Notes: generated by a model from the sequence alone, not told the origin. A stretch of DNA of 64,000 bases from Catellatospora bangladeshensis (GCF_016862575.1 NZ_BONF01000009.1:1-64000), one strand, 5' to 3'. Shown: positions 41,734-51,854, counted from the first letter of the stretch. A program made the numbers and translations.

Positions 41734-43968
41734 TCACAGCACGCTCTCGATCGTGATCGGCAGCCGGTGGTGGCGGCGGCCGGTGGCGTGCCAGATCGCG
41801 TTGGCGATCGCGGCGGCGGTGCCGACCATGCTGACCTCGCCGATGCCCTTGACTCCCAGCGGGTTCACCACCGTGTCGGTGGTCTCGACCGTCTCGATGA
41901 GCACGTCGGGCGCGTCGGCGTTGACGGGCACCAGGTACTCGCCGAGGCTGGCGTTGGACCAGCGGCCGGCCGGGTCCATCACGGTGCCCTCCAGCAGGGC
42001 CTGGCTCATACCCCAGAGCATGCCGCCCATCAGCTGGCTGTGCGCGGTCTTGCGGTTGAGCACCCGCCCCGGGTCGAACACGCCGATCAGGCGCCGCACC
42101 CGGCACAGGCCCAGCTCGGGGTCCACCGCCACCTGCGCGAACTGTGCGCCGAACGTCATCGTGCCGTAGCCGGTGCCCATCATGCTGGGCGGGTTCCACG
42201 TGCCCAGCGCCTCGGCGTCGGTCATGTTCGCGCGCTGCAGCAGCTCGGCGTAGGACTCGCCGGTGTCCGGGCGCTCCCGCAGGTGCATCCGGCCCTCGGT
42301 CACGGTGATCTGCCCCGGGTCGGCGCCGTGCAGCGGCGAGCGCTCGTCGGCCACCGCCTGGGCGATCAGCTGGTCGCGCAGCGCCGTCGTCGCCACGTGC
42401 ACCGCGGCGCTGACCATCCCGGCCCCGGCCGAGCCGACGGCCGCGGCCGTGTTGGGCAGATCCGTGTCGCCGTACTGGACGCGCACCCGCTCCAGCGGCA
42501 GGCCCAGCCCGTCCGCGGCGACCTGCGTCATCACCGTCGCCGAGCCGGTGCCGAAGTCGGCGAAGCTGGACTGCACCACGGCGCTGCCGTCGGCGAAGAT
42601 GCGGGCGCGGGCCCGTTGCGGCCCGCCGGGCGGCGTCACCGGGTACGCGGAGCTGGCCATGCCCCAGCCGAGCAGCCAGTTGCCGTCGCGCTCGCGGCCG
42701 GGCCGCGGGTCGCGTTCGGACCAGCGGGCCAGCTCCGCGCCGCGCTGGTAGCACTCGCGCAGCCCCTTGCTGGACCACGGGTTGCCGGTGCCCGGCTCGG
42801 TCTCGGCGTAGTTGCGCAGCCGGATCTCCAGCGGGTCGAGGTCGAGCCGCTCGGCCAGCTCGTCGAGCGCGGTCTCCATGACGAACATGCCCGCCGCCTC
42901 GCCGGGGCACCGGGTGAACGTCGGGGTCATCGTGTTGGCCTTGATCAGGCGGTAGACGCCCTCGTAGTTGTCGCAGGCGTACATGCTCGACGCGACGCTC
43001 AGCGACGGTTCGGCCCAGTCGTCGAAGTGCGAGGTGGGGGAGAGCTTGTGATGGCGGATCGCCGTCAGCCGCCCGTCGCGGTCCGCCCCCAGGACGATCC
43101 GCATCTCCTGCTCCTCGCGGTGGCCGCAGCCGCTGAACATCTGCTCGCGGCTCAGCGCCAGCCGCACCGGCCGGTGCACCGCGCGCGCCGCGAGCGCCGA
43201 CAGCGCCGGGTGGGCCCAGATCATCGCCTTGCAGCCGAAGCTGCCGCCGACGTAGCCGGTGACCACGCGGATATGCGACGGCATGATGTTGAGCAGCTCG
43301 GCGACGGTGTGCAGGGTCGCGTTGGGACCCTGGGTCGAGTCGTATAGGGTGAGCCGGTCGCCCTCCCAGACCGCCGTGGTCGCCGAGCACTCGATCGGGT
43401 TGTGGTGGTTGGCGGCGAGGTGGTAGCTCAGGTCCACCGTCTCGGCGGCCTCGGCGAGCCCGGCCGCCGCGTCGCCGCGGGTGATACGGCCCGGGATGAA
43501 CCCCGCGAAGATCTTCTCCGCCTCGTACGCCCGGTCGCGTCCCTGCTCGATGGTGGTGATCGCGGGGGTGTGCTCGTAGGTGATGTGCACCAGCCGCGCC
43601 GCGTGCTCGGCCCGGTCCAGGGTGTCGGCGACCACGACGGCCAGCGGCTGTCCCGCGTAGTGGATCACCTCGTCCTGCATCGGGAAGAACGTCTGGCCGG
43701 ACGCGGCCGCGCCGAACAGCGACGGCAGCAGCGCCGGCACCGACCCGCCCTTGGGCAGGTTCAGGTGGTGCAGTACGGCGAGCACGCCCTCGGCCCGCTC
43801 GGCGTCGTAGGTGTCGAGGTGCCCGATCCGGCCGCTCGGGATGCGTGAGGTGACCAGCACCGCGTGCACCAGGCCGGGCAGCGCGATCTCGGCCGAGTAG
43901 CGGCCCGCGCCGGTGATCTTCGCCAGCCCGTCGACGCGGTCCACGGGGCGCCCGATGGCGGTGCTCAC
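41734..43968 (-). CDS. molybdopterin-binding subunit, xanthine/aldehyde oxidoreductase family
   Basis: 744 residues, the usual size for the split large subunit. The family's catalytic glutamate is in G-V-K-G-I-G-E-V-S-M near residue 710. Other cofactor contacts are G-Y-V-G-G-S-F-G-C-K and G-S-A-G-A-G-M-V. Together with the two genes before it, it forms a PaoABC-like enzyme oxidising aldehydes or purines with water. Its start overlaps the FAD-subunit stop by four bases. A cofactor sulfurase or XdhC-type factor is not in the window. Confidence 0.92.
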   Translation of the reverse strand: MSTAIGRPVDRVDGLAKITGAGRYSAEIALPGLVHAVLVTSRIPSGRIGHLDTYDAERAEGVLAVLHHLNLPKGGSVPALLPSLFGAAASGQTFFPMQDEVIHYAGQPLAVVVADTLDRAEHAARLVHITYEHTPAITTIEQGRDRAYEAEKIFAGFIPGRITRGDAAAGLAEAAETVDLSYHLAANHHNPIECSATTAVWEGDRLTLYDSTQGPNATLHTVAELLNIMPSHIRVVTGYVGGSFGCKAMIWAHPALSALAARAVHRPVRLALSREQMFSGCGHREEQEMRIVLGADRDGRLTAIRHHKLSPTSHFDDWAEPSLSVASSMYACDNYEGVYRLIKANTMTPTFTRCPGEAAGMFVMETALDELAERLDLDPLEIRLRNYAETEPGTGNPWSSKGLRECYQRGAELARWSERDPRPGRERDGNWLLGWGMASSAYPVTPPGGPQRARARIFADGSAVVQSSFADFGTGSATVMTQVAADGLGLPLERVRVQYGDTDLPNTAAAVGSAGAGMVSAAVHVATTALRDQLIAQAVADERSPLHGADPGQITVTEGRMHLRERPDTGESYAELLQRANMTDAEALGTWNPPSMMGTGYGTMTFGAQFAQVAVDPELGLCRVRRLIGVFDPGRVLNRKTAHSQLMGGMLWGMSQALLEGTVMDPAGRWSNASLGEYLVPVNADAPDVLIETVETTDTVVNPLGVKGIGEVSMVGTAAAIANAIWHATGRRHHRLPITIESVL

Positions 43969-44960
43969 GAGACGTCTCCTCTCGCGGCGAGGGTCTCCAG
44001 CGCGCGGACCATGGTGCGCTGCGCCAGCTCGATCTTGAACTCATTCATGGGCCGGGCAACGGCATCCGACATCTCCTCGGCCGCCGCACGGGCGAACGAC
44101 TCGCGGGTCGCGGGCTGCCCGAGCAGCGCGCGCTCGGCCCGGCGGGCCCGCCACGGCTTGGTCGCCACGCCGCCCAGGGCCAGCCGCACCTCGGCCACCA
44201 CGCCGTTCTCGAGCCGCAGCGCGCACGCCGCCGAGGCCAGCGCGAACTCGTACGACTCCCGGTCGCGCACCTTGAGGTACAGCGAGTTGCGGCCCACGGG
44301 CAGCGCCGGCACCTCGATCGCGGTGATCAGGTCACCGTGGTTGAGCGGGTGCTCCCGCTGCGGGGTGCCCCCGGGCAGCAGGAAGAAGTCGTCGATCGGG
44401 TACGCGTGGTGGCCGCCGGTGTTCTGCACGTGGATGACGGCGTCCAGCGCGGTCAGCGCCACCGCGACGTCGGACGGGTGGGTCGCGATGCAATGCTTGC
44501 TCGTGCCCAGCACCGCGTGACCGCGGTTGACGCCGGTCAGCGCGTCGCAGCCGCTGCCCGGCTCGCGCTTGTTGCAGGACGCCTCCGCGTCGCGGAAGTA
44601 CGTGCACCGGGTGCGCTGCAGCATGTTGCCGCCCATCGAGGCCATGTTGCGCAGCTGCGCCGACGCCCCGAGCACCAGCGCTTCGGAGATCACCGGGAAT
44701 CGCTCCATGACCAGCGGCGCCATCGCGACGTCGTTCATCCGGGCCATCGCGCCGATCCGCAGCGCGCCGTCGGGCTGCACCTCGATGTGGTCGATGGGCA
44801 GGTCGTTGATGTCGACCAGGCGCTGCGACGCCTCGGCGTAGATGCGCAGCATGTCCACCTTGGTGGTGCCGCCGGCCAGGTACGCGGCGCCCGCGTCGGC
44901 GGTGACGGTGGCGATCGCGGTGGCCACGTCGCGGACTCGGGAGTAGCTAACGGGCCGCAC
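43965..44960 (-). CDS. FAD-binding subunit with extra 4Fe-4S site (PaoB-like)
   Basis: 331 residues from GTG 44960. The FAD site A-G-G-T-T-K-V-D and G-A-S-A-Q-L-R-N-M-A-S-M-G-G-N-M are typical of molybdenum hydroxylase medium subunits. Four cysteines, Cys119, 129, 138 and 157 (R-C-T-Y-F-R-D, A-S-C-N-K-R, S-G-C-D-A-L, K-H-C-I-A-T-H-P-S-D), match the inserted [4Fe-4S] loop of Escherichia coli PaoB. It passes electrons between the 2Fe-2S subunit and FAD. It overlaps both neighbours. Confidence 0.93.
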   Translation of the reverse strand: MRPVSYSRVRDVATAIATVTADAGAAYLAGGTTKVDMLRIYAEASQRLVDINDLPIDHIEVQPDGALRIGAMARMNDVAMAPLVMERFPVISEALVLGASAQLRNMASMGGNMLQRTRCTYFRDAEASCNKREPGSGCDALTGVNRGHAVLGTSKHCIATHPSDVAVALTALDAVIHVQNTGGHHAYPIDDFFLLPGGTPQREHPLNHGDLITAIEVPALPVGRNSLYLKVRDRESYEFALASAACALRLENGVVAEVRLALGGVATKPWRARRAERALLGQPATRESFARAAAEEMSDAVARPMNEFKIELAQRTMVRALETLAARGDVS

Positions 44961-45474
44961 TGCCCACCCCTCCCACGCCGTCGCGCACGTCGCGGATCGC
45001 GGTGCGGATGTTCGGGTACGCCGCGCAGCGGCAGATGTTGCCGCTCATCCACTCGGCGATCTCGGCGTCGGAGCCGGCGTGCCCCTCGGCCAGCAGCGCG
45101 ACGGCCGACATGATCTGGCCCGGGGTGCAGTAGCCGCACTGGAACGCGTCCTCGGACAGGAACGCCTTCTGCATCGGGTGCAGGATGCCGTTCTCGGCCA
45201 GGCCCTCGATCGTGGTGATCTCGCGGCCCTCGCAGGCGATGGCCAGGGTGAGGCAGGCGACGACGCGCCGCTTGTCGACCCATACCGTGCACGCGCCGCA
45301 GGCGCCCTGGTTGCAGCCCTTCTTGGCACCGGTGAGGTTCATGTGGTCGCGCAGGCAGTCCAGCAGGCTGACCCGCGGCTCGATACGCACCACGTGCGTG
45401 GCGCCGTTGACGTTGAGCACTACGTCGACCGGACCCGGGCCCTGCACCGCGTCCGGCAGATGGGAAGCCACCAT
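44947..45474 (-). CDS. 2Fe-2S subunit (PaoA-like)
   Basis: 175 residues from ATG 45474 behind GGAGGAGGAGC. Two [2Fe-2S] sites: Cys54, 59, 62 and 74 in the plant-ferredoxin part, and Cys113, 116, 148 and 150 in the helical part. Unlike Escherichia coli PaoA, no Tat leader is present, so the complex should be cytosolic. First gene of the operon; the FAD gene starts inside its end (14-base overlap). Confidence 0.93.
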   Translation of the reverse strand: MVASHLPDAVQGPGPVDVVLNVNGATHVVRIEPRVSLLDCLRDHMNLTGAKKGCNQGACGACTVWVDKRRVVACLTLAIACEGREITTIEGLAENGILHPMQKAFLSEDAFQCGYCTPGQIMSAVALLAEGHAGSDAEIAEWMSGNICRCAAYPNIRTAIRDVRDGVGGVGSAAR

Positions 45475-45594
45475 CGCTCCTCCTCCTACGCGCCTCACGC
45501 CACGCTATAGCAGCTGGCCGGGCTTATCGGGGCGAATACGCATAGTCTGGACAAGGTCGGGTCGCGTGTCGTACCCGGGCCGCATGATCGCGCG

Positions 45595-45957
45595 ATGGCA
45601 ACCTCCGCGAACCGGCTCGACCGGTATCCCGTCGACGAGCACGGCAACCTGGAGCACTACCCGAGCAGCGTCCACACCTGGCAGGGGCGCGTCGTCGACA
45701 ACGGCCAGCTGTGGTCGGCGGGCAACGAGCCGTTCGCGGCCGAGCTCACCTTCGTGGACGGCCGGCGGGGGCGCTCCGCGGCGGTCTTCGAATGGCGTGA
45801 CGCGGCCGGCCGGGTGTACCCGATGTTCATGACGGACCTGCTCGACGTCCTCCACCACAAGGTGGTGGAGCGCGGCGTCGTGCGCGGTGTCTGGCAGGTG
45901 CGCAAGCGCGGCCAGAACTACGGGCTCGCCCTGGCCCCGGGCGAGCTGCCCGCCTGA
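45595..45957 (+). CDS. hypothetical protein
   Basis: 120 residues from ATG 45595. Soluble, with conserved-looking Y-P-V-D-E-H-G-N-L, W-R-D-A-A-G-R-V-Y-P-M-F-M-T-D-L and a basic V-R-K-R-G-Q-N-Y-G-L. The pattern F-x-W-R-D-x-x-G-R-x-Y-P-M-F suggests a small beta-rich binding domain. I do not recognise the family. No clear ribosome site precedes it. It is divergent from the molybdenum enzyme operon and 69 bases before phosphoketolase. Confidence 0.68.
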   Translation: MATSANRLDRYPVDEHGNLEHYPSSVHTWQGRVVDNGQLWSAGNEPFAAELTFVDGRRGRSAAVFEWRDAAGRVYPMFMTDLLDVLHHKVVERGVVRGVWQVRKRGQNYGLALAPGELPA

Positions 45958-46026
45958 GCTGCTCCGGCACCCGGAAAAGCGGACGAAGTGCCTGCGTAGC
46001 GCGTTGCGGCAGGCGAGGATCAGCAC

Positions 46027-48426
46027 ATGACGGTGACAGAGCGACCGGGCGCCGGGCACACCGCCGGTGTGACGCATCTCCGCGATGACGATCTGAGCAG
46101 GCTCGACGCCTGGTGGCGGGCGGCCAACTACCTGACCGTGGGCCAGATCTACCTGATGGGCAACCCGCTGCTGCGCGAGCCGCTGCTGCCCGAGCACATC
46201 AAACCCCGGCTGCTCGGCCACTGGGGCACGAGCCCCGGCCTCAACATGCTGTGGGCCCACCTCAACCGCACCATCACCAACCGCGACCTCAACGCCATGT
46301 TCATCTGCGGTCCCGGCCACGGCGGCCCGGCGATCGTGGCGAACACCTGGCTGGAGGGCACCTACAGCGAGCTGTACCCGAGCGTGGACCGCAGCGAGGC
46401 GGGCATGGGGCGGCTGTTCCGCCAGTTCTCGTTCCCGGGCGGCATCCCCAGCCATGTGGCGGCGGAGGTGCCGGGCTCCATCCACGAGGGCGGCGAGCTG
46501 GGCTACTCGCTGATGCACGCCTACGGCGCGGCGCTGGACAACCCCGGGCTGGTGGTGGCCTGCGTGATCGGCGACGGGGAGGCCGAGACCGGGCCGCTGG
46601 CGTGCAGCTGGCTGGCGAACACGTTCCTCAGCCCGGTGACCGACGGTGTGGTGCTGCCGATCCTGCACCTCAACGGCTACAAGATCGCCAACCCGACGGT
46701 GCTGGCCCGGATCCCCGAGCACGACCTGATGGCGATGATGCACGGGTTCGGGTACCGGCCGATCCTGGTCTCGGGGCACGACCCGGTGCGGGTGCACCAC
46801 GAACTGGCGTACGCCCTGGACACCGCGCTCGACGAGATCGCCGGCATCCAGGCCCGCGCCCGGCAGGGCGCCGACGGGCAGCGGCCGCGCTGGCCGATGA
46901 TCATCCTGCGTACGCCGAAGGGCTGGACCGGCCCCAGGATCGTCGACGGCGTGCCGGTCGAGGGCACGTTCCGGGCGCACCAGGTGCCGCTGTCCACCGT
47001 GCGCGACAACCCCGAGCACCTGGCGCAGCTGGAGCAGTGGCTGCGCTCGTACCGGCCGGAGGAGCTGTTCGACGCGACCGGCGCGCCGATGGGCTTCCTC
47101 GCCCCGCTGGCCCCGCGGGCGGCCCGGCGGATGAGCGCCAACCCGCATACCAACGGCGGCCTGCTGCTGCGCGACCTGGTCCTGCCCGACATCCGGGCGT
47201 ACGCCGCCGACGTGCCCGCACCGGGTACGCCCGTCGCCGAGGCGACCCGGGCGCTCGGGGTGTGGCTGCGCGACGTGATCCGCGCCAATCCGGACCGGTT
47301 CCGGCTGTTCGGGCCGGACGAGGTCAACTCGAACCGGCTCAACGCCGTGTTCGAGGTGACCGACCGCGAGTTCGACGCGCAGATCTACGAGGGCGACGAC
47401 CACCTGGCGCAGTCCGGCCGGGTCATCGAGGTGCTGTCCGAGCACCTGTGCGAGGGCCTGCTGGAGGGCTACCTCCTCACCGGCCGGCACGGCCTGCTCA
47501 CCAGCTACGAGGCGTTCATCCACGTCGTCGACTCGATGGTCAACCAGCACGCGAAGTGGCTCAAGGTGACCCGCGGCATCGAGTGGCGCCGGCCCATCGC
47601 GTCGCTGACCTACCTGCTGTCCAGCCACGTGTGGCGCCAGGACCACAACGGCTTCTCGCACCAGGACCCCGGGTTCATCGACCACGTGGTGAACAAGAAG
47701 GCCGAGGTGTGCCGGATCTACCTGCCGCCGGACACCAACACGCTGCTGTCGACGATGGACCACTGCCTGCGCAGCCGCAACTACATCAACGTGGTGGTGG
47801 CCGGCAAACAGCCGCAGCCGTCCTGGCTGAGCATGACCGAGGCGGCCCTGCACTGCCGCCGCGGCCTGGGCATCTGGAACTGGGCCAGCAACGACGCGGG
47901 CGGGGTGCCGGACGTGGTGATGGCGTGCGCCGGGGACGTGCCCACGCTGGAGACGCTGGCCGCCGTCGACCTGCTCCAGCGCTACCTGCCCGAGCTGCGG
48001 GTGCGGGTGGTCAACGTGGTGGACCTGATGCGCCTGCAGCCGGAGAGCGAGCACCCGCACGGCCTGCCGGACGCCCAGTTCGACGCGATCTTCACGGTGG
48101 ACCGGCCGGTGATCTTCGCGTACCACGGCTATCCGACGCTGATCCACCGGCTCACCTACCGGCGTACCAACCACGGCAACATCCACGTGCGCGGGTACAA
48201 GGAGGAGGGCACCACGACCACGCCGTTCGACATGGTGATGCTGAACGACCTGGACCGCTACCGGCTGGTCATCGACGTCATCGACCGGGTGCCGGGGCTG
48301 GGCGTGAGCGCGGCCGGGCTGCGCCAGTACATGACCGACGCCCGGCAGCGAGCCCGCGACCACACCCGCGCGTACGGGCAGGACGCCCCCGACATCACCG
48401 ACTGGACCTGGCCGGGGCGCCGATGA
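46027..48426 (+). CDS. xfp: phosphoketolase (xylulose 5-/fructose 6-phosphate)
   Basis: 799 residues, full length. Family motifs: [16 protein letters not shown] (about 37-52), G-P-G-H-G-G-P-A (thiamine-diphosphate site), [10 protein letters not shown] and the G-D-G-E-A-E-T-G motif with the ThDP aspartate. It splits xylulose or fructose phosphate with inorganic phosphate to acetyl phosphate, which yields ATP via acetate kinase. The kinase and phosphotransacetylase are not in the window. Its stop overlaps the start of a universal stress protein gene (ATGA). Confidence 0.96.
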   Translation: MTVTERPGAGHTAGVTHLRDDDLSRLDAWWRAANYLTVGQIYLMGNPLLREPLLPEHIKPRLLGHWGTSPGLNMLWAHLNRTITNRDLNAMFICGPGHGGPAIVANTWLEGTYSELYPSVDRSEAGMGRLFRQFSFPGGIPSHVAAEVPGSIHEGGELGYSLMHAYGAALDNPGLVVACVIGDGEAETGPLACSWLANTFLSPVTDGVVLPILHLNGYKIANPTVLARIPEHDLMAMMHGFGYRPILVSGHDPVRVHHELAYALDTALDEIAGIQARARQGADGQRPRWPMIILRTPKGWTGPRIVDGVPVEGTFRAHQVPLSTVRDNPEHLAQLEQWLRSYRPEELFDATGAPMGFLAPLAPRAARRMSANPHTNGGLLLRDLVLPDIRAYAADVPAPGTPVAEATRALGVWLRDVIRANPDRFRLFGPDEVNSNRLNAVFEVTDREFDAQIYEGDDHLAQSGRVIEVLSEHLCEGLLEGYLLTGRHGLLTSYEAFIHVVDSMVNQHAKWLKVTRGIEWRRPIASLTYLLSSHVWRQDHNGFSHQDPGFIDHVVNKKAEVCRIYLPPDTNTLLSTMDHCLRSRNYINVVVAGKQPQPSWLSMTEAALHCRRGLGIWNWASNDAGGVPDVVMACAGDVPTLETLAAVDLLQRYLPELRVRVVNVVDLMRLQPESEHPHGLPDAQFDAIFTVDRPVIFAYHGYPTLIHRLTYRRTNHGNIHVRGYKEEGTTTTPFDMVMLNDLDRYRLVIDVIDRVPGLGVSAAGLRQYMTDARQRARDHTRAYGQDAPDITDWTWPGRR

Positions 48427-49358
48427 ACAGTCTCGACGCCGGGGCAGGCCCGGCCATGAACACCGAGGAGGGCGGCGCCCGGCCGGTCGTCGTCGGCGCC
48501 GACGGATCGGAGTCGTCGCTGGCCGCGGTGCGCATCGCCACCCGCGAGGCGGCCTGGCGGCAGCTGCCGCTGCGCATCGTGCACGCGTTCATCTGGCCGC
48601 TGATGCACGTCAAGATGGGCCCGTCGGAGGCCGGGCCGCAGGAGGGCGGACTGCGCCACGACGCCGAGCGCACCCTCGCCGCGGCGGCGGCCGTCGCCCG
48701 GGAGGCCGACCCGTCGGTCTCCGTGCTCACCGACCTGGTCACCGGCGCGCCCTCGCCGGTGCTGCTGCGCGCCGCCCGCGACGCGGAGCTGCTGGTCATC
48801 GGCGACCGCGGGCTCGGCGGGTTCACCGGGCTGCTGGTCGGGTCGGTCGCGGTGCAGTGCACGGCGCACGGGCGTACGCCGGTGCTGGTCGTGCGCGGCG
48901 AGCGCCGCGACGAGGGCCCGGTCGTGGTCGGCGTCGACGGATCGCCGGACTCGGTGCGCACCATCGAGGCGGCGTTCGAGGAGGCCGCCATGCGCGACAC
49001 CGAGGTGCTGGCCGTGCACAGCTGGTCCCGCGCCGGCGGCCACGGCCACGGCGAGCACCACGACCACAAGCACGACGCGGCCACCGTCGCGCAGGAGGAG
49101 GGGCACCTGCTGGAGGACGCCCTGGCCGCCGTACGCAAGGACTACCCCGACGTCAAGGTCCGCGAGCACCTGCTCCGCGGCCGCCCCGCCAAGGTCCTGG
49201 TCGAACTGAGCAAGCAGGCGCAGCTCGTGGTCGTCGGCGCCCACGGCCGCGGCGGCTTCACCGGCCTGCTCCTCGGCTCGGTCAGCCACCAGGTCCTCCA
49301 CCACGCCGACAGCCCCGTCCTCGTCATCCCCCGCACCGAAGGAAGGGCACCTTCTTAA
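48423..49358 (+). CDS. tandem universal stress protein with His-rich loop
   Basis: 311 residues from ATG 48423. Two UspA domains, about residues 20-160 and 163-305, each with V-V-G-A/V-D-G-S at its start and G-x-R/H-G-x-G-G-F-T-G-L-L-x-G-S-V at its ATP loop, so both keep the G-2x-G-9x-G-S motif. Between them lies a loop [13 protein letters not shown], able to bind a divalent metal. It is coupled to phosphoketolase. The last six residues, E-G-R-A-P-S, and TAA come from repeat copy 6. Confidence 0.92.
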   Translation: MNSLDAGAGPAMNTEEGGARPVVVGADGSESSLAAVRIATREAAWRQLPLRIVHAFIWPLMHVKMGPSEAGPQEGGLRHDAERTLAAAAAVAREADPSVSVLTDLVTGAPSPVLLRAARDAELLVIGDRGLGGFTGLLVGSVAVQCTAHGRTPVLVVRGERRDEGPVVVGVDGSPDSVRTIEAAFEEAAMRDTEVLAVHSWSRAGGHGHGEHHDHKHDAATVAQEEGHLLEDALAAVRKDYPDVKVREHLLRGRPAKVLVELSKQAQLVVVGAHGRGGFTGLLLGSVSHQVLHHADSPVLVIPRTEGRAPS

Positions 49359-49391
49359 CGGTTTCCGTAGAGGAAGGGCACCTTCTTAACG
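49338..49391. repeat. stop-supplying palindromic repeat, copy 6
   Basis: GAAGGAAGGGCACC...TTAACGG-TTTCCGTAGA-GGAAGGGCACCTTCTTAACG, with the two units as direct repeats. It ends the stress-protein gene on the left and supplies the TAA for the minus-strand gene on the right. Confidence 0.9.
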
Positions 49392-50021
49392 CGGCCCCTG
49401 CGCAGCGCTGCGGGCCAGGATCGCCGGGTCGACCAGGCCGGCCGGGTCCCACTCGGCACCGTCGTCGCAGGCGGCCACGGCGGCGAGGAAATCCGCCTCG
49501 ACCGGGCGCAGGTGCTCGATCAGCGCGGGGACCGGGTGAGGGTACGCGAAGCGGGCAGCCGCGGAGCCGACCAGCAGCACCGCGAGCGGCTGATCCCCGC
49601 TGAGCGGCAGGTCGGGGTAGACGTGGCCACCCCAGTGCAGGACCGCGGACTCGGCGCCTGCGTCGGCGAACCGGCCCGCCCCGGCGAGCATCAGCAGGTC
49701 CGTCTGGGTGCCGTAGGAGTCGCCGTGGTAGTCGTACAGGTACACCTCCAGCGCGCCGTCCCGGTGCCGGGCCAGCGTCATCCCGCCCGCCGCGCGCTCG
49801 GCGAGCCGGTCCAGGGGTGTGCCCGCCCGCGCGGCCAGGATGCCGGCCGCGACCGCCGGGTAGGCCGCAAGCTGGCCGAGCGCCCAGTCGGCGGCGGCGC
49901 CGTCGTTGCCCCAGCCACGCCACATCGCGTCGGGGTTCTCGACGGCCTCGACACCCGGCAGCGGGGTGCTGAGCCAGCCCTCGAAGCCGGTGCGCGACAT
50001 CGGGATCCGTGCCGCGACCAT
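49386..50021 (-). CDS. hypothetical protein
   Basis: 211 residues from ATG 50021; GTG 50039 is an alternative. Soluble; M-W-R-G-W-G-N-D near residue 33, Y-L-Y-D-Y-H-G-D-S-Y-G and A-V-L-H-W-G-G-H-V-Y-P in the middle, a charged C-terminus. I do not recognise a family. The aromatic, acidic nature is shared with immunity-type proteins. The TAA stop comes from repeat copy 6, and repeat copy 7 lies upstream of its start, so it is flanked by repeats on both sides. Confidence 0.68.
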   Translation of the reverse strand: MVAARIPMSRTGFEGWLSTPLPGVEAVENPDAMWRGWGNDGAAADWALGQLAAYPAVAAGILAARAGTPLDRLAERAAGGMTLARHRDGALEVYLYDYHGDSYGTQTDLLMLAGAGRFADAGAESAVLHWGGHVYPDLPLSGDQPLAVLLVGSAAARFAYPHPVPALIEHLRPVEADFLAAVAACDDGAEWDPAGLVDPAILARSAAQGPR

Positions 50022-50071
50022 GTACGACCGTCCACTCACGGCCAGACCGTAGCCCACCTGCCCGACAGGGT

Positions 50072-50123
50072 TAGGAAGGGCACCTTCTACTACGGAAAGC
50101 GATAACAAGGTGCCCTTCCTTTC
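50072..50123. repeat. stop-supplying palindromic repeat, copy 7
   Basis: TTAGGAAGGGCACCTTC-TACTACGGAAAGCGATAACAAGG-TGCCCTTCCTTTC. The outward inverted layout is like copy 1. It lies in a divergent gap between the hypothetical gene and SulP, again without a gene end. Confidence 0.86.
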
Positions 50124-50162
50124 GGGGGTTTCGGGGTGGGGCGGCATGAGGTAGAAGTGGGC

Positions 50163-51854
50163 ATGGCTGAGAGACCACGGTGGATCCCGGGTGCGCCCGG
50201 GGTGGTGACGTTGCGCGGGTACGAGCGGGGCTGGCTGCGCGGGGACGTGCTGGCGGGGGCGACCGTCGCGGCGTACCTGATCCCGCAGGTGATGGCGTAC
50301 GCGGGCCTGGCGGGGCTGCCGCCTGTCGCCGGGCTGTGGGCGGCGCTGCCCGCGCTGGCGCTCTACGCGCTGCTCGGCTCGTCGCGGCAGCTGTCGGTCG
50401 GGCCGGAGTCCACCACCGCGCTGATGACGGCCACCGTGATCGCGCCGCTGGCGGCGGGTGATCCCGGCCGGTACGCGGCGCTGGCCGCCGGACTCGCCGT
50501 CATCGTCGGCCTGCTGTGCCTGGTCTCCTGGGCGGTGCGGCTCGGGTTCGTGGCCGACCTGCTGTCCAAGCCGATCCTGGTCGGTTACATGGCGGGCGTC
50601 GCCGTAATCATGATCATCGGTCAGCTGGAGCGGCTCACCGGCATCCCCGTCGAGGGCGGCACGCTGCTGGGTGAGGTGTGGTCGTTCGTCAAGGGCATGG
50701 GCCAGGCGCACCTGGCCACCGTCGTGCTCGCCGCGCTGGTGCTGGCGTTCCTCTACCTGGTGCAGCGGCAGTGGCCCAAGCTGCCCGGCCCGCTGCTGGC
50801 GGTGCTGCTGGCCACGGCCGCCACCGCGGTGTTCGGGCTGCAGGACTACGGCATCGACACGGTCGGGGCGGTGCCGTCAGGGCTGCCGCCGTTCGCGCTG
50901 CCGGACCTGTCGGACTTCCAGGACCTGCTGCTGCCCGCCGTCGGCGTGATGCTGGTCGGGTACACCGACAACATGCTCACCGCCCGCGCCTTCGCCGCCC
51001 GCCACCGCCAGGAGGTCGACGCCGACCAGGAGCTGTTCGCCCTCGGCGTGGCCAACCTCGGCTCGGGCCTGCTGCGCGGCTTCCCGGTGAGCAGCAGCGG
51101 CAGCCGCACCGCGCTGGCCGACGCGGCGGGCGCGCGCAGCCAGGTCTACTCCCTGAGCGCGCTGGTGCTGGTCGTGTGCACGCTGCTGTTCGCCGGGCCG
51201 CTGCTGTCGGCGTTCCCCAGCGCGGCGCTGGGCGCGATCATCGTGTACGCGGCGCTGCGCCTGATCGACCTGCCCGGCTTCCGGCGGCTGGCCGCGTTCC
51301 GGCGCAGCGAGCTGCTGCTGGCGCTGGCCGCCTGCGCGGGCGTGCTGGTCTTCGACATCCTCTACGGCGTGCTCGCCGCGGTGGCGCTGTCGGTGGCCGA
51401 GATGCTGGCCCGGGTGGCCCGCCCGCACGACGCGGTGCTGGGCATCGTGCCCGGGGTGGCCGGGATGCACGACGTGGACGACTACCCGCAGGCGCGGACC
51501 GTGCCGGGTCTGATGATCTACCGGTACGACTCGCCGCTGTTCTTCGCCAACGCGCAGGACCTGCGGCGGCGGGCGCTGGCCGCGGTCAGCGAGGCGCCGG
51601 AGGTGAAGTGGTTCGTGCTCAACGCCGAGGCGATCGTCGAGGTCGACTACACCGCCATGGAGGCGGTCGAGGAGCTGCGCAGCGAGCTGACCCAGCGCGG
51701 CATCGTCTTCGGCATGGCCCACGTCAAACAGGAACTCATGGACGAAATGGTGTCATTCGGCCTGGCCGACGCGGTCGGGCGGGACCACCTGTTCCACACC
51801 CTGCCCACGGTCGTCGCGGCATACCGCAAGGAGCATCCCGAGATACCGGCCTGA
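50163..51854 (+). CDS. SulP-family anion transporter with STAS domain
   Basis: 563 residues from ATG 50163. The membrane part (about 20-400) has about 14 helices; the family mark is G-A-T-V-A-A-Y-L-I-P-Q-V-M-A-Y-A-G-L-A-G in helix 1, with G-S-S-R-Q-L-S-V-G-P-E-S in helix 3. A STAS domain follows at about 425-550 (V-K-W-F-V-L-N-A-E-A-I-V-E-V-D-Y-T-A). SulP proteins carry sulfate, bicarbonate, dicarboxylates or chloride; the substrate is not set by sequence. Rv1739c of Mycobacterium tuberculosis, in the DosR regulon, is of this family. Confidence 0.92.
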   Translation: MAERPRWIPGAPGVVTLRGYERGWLRGDVLAGATVAAYLIPQVMAYAGLAGLPPVAGLWAALPALALYALLGSSRQLSVGPESTTALMTATVIAPLAAGDPGRYAALAAGLAVIVGLLCLVSWAVRLGFVADLLSKPILVGYMAGVAVIMIIGQLERLTGIPVEGGTLLGEVWSFVKGMGQAHLATVVLAALVLAFLYLVQRQWPKLPGPLLAVLLATAATAVFGLQDYGIDTVGAVPSGLPPFALPDLSDFQDLLLPAVGVMLVGYTDNMLTARAFAARHRQEVDADQELFALGVANLGSGLLRGFPVSSSGSRTALADAAGARSQVYSLSALVLVVCTLLFAGPLLSAFPSAALGAIIVYAALRLIDLPGFRRLAAFRRSELLLALAACAGVLVFDILYGVLAAVALSVAEMLARVARPHDAVLGIVPGVAGMHDVDDYPQARTVPGLMIYRYDSPLFFANAQDLRRRALAAVSEAPEVKWFVLNAEAIVEVDYTAMEAVEELRSELTQRGIVFGMAHVKQELMDEMVSFGLADAVGRDHLFHTLPTVVAAYRKEHPEIPA

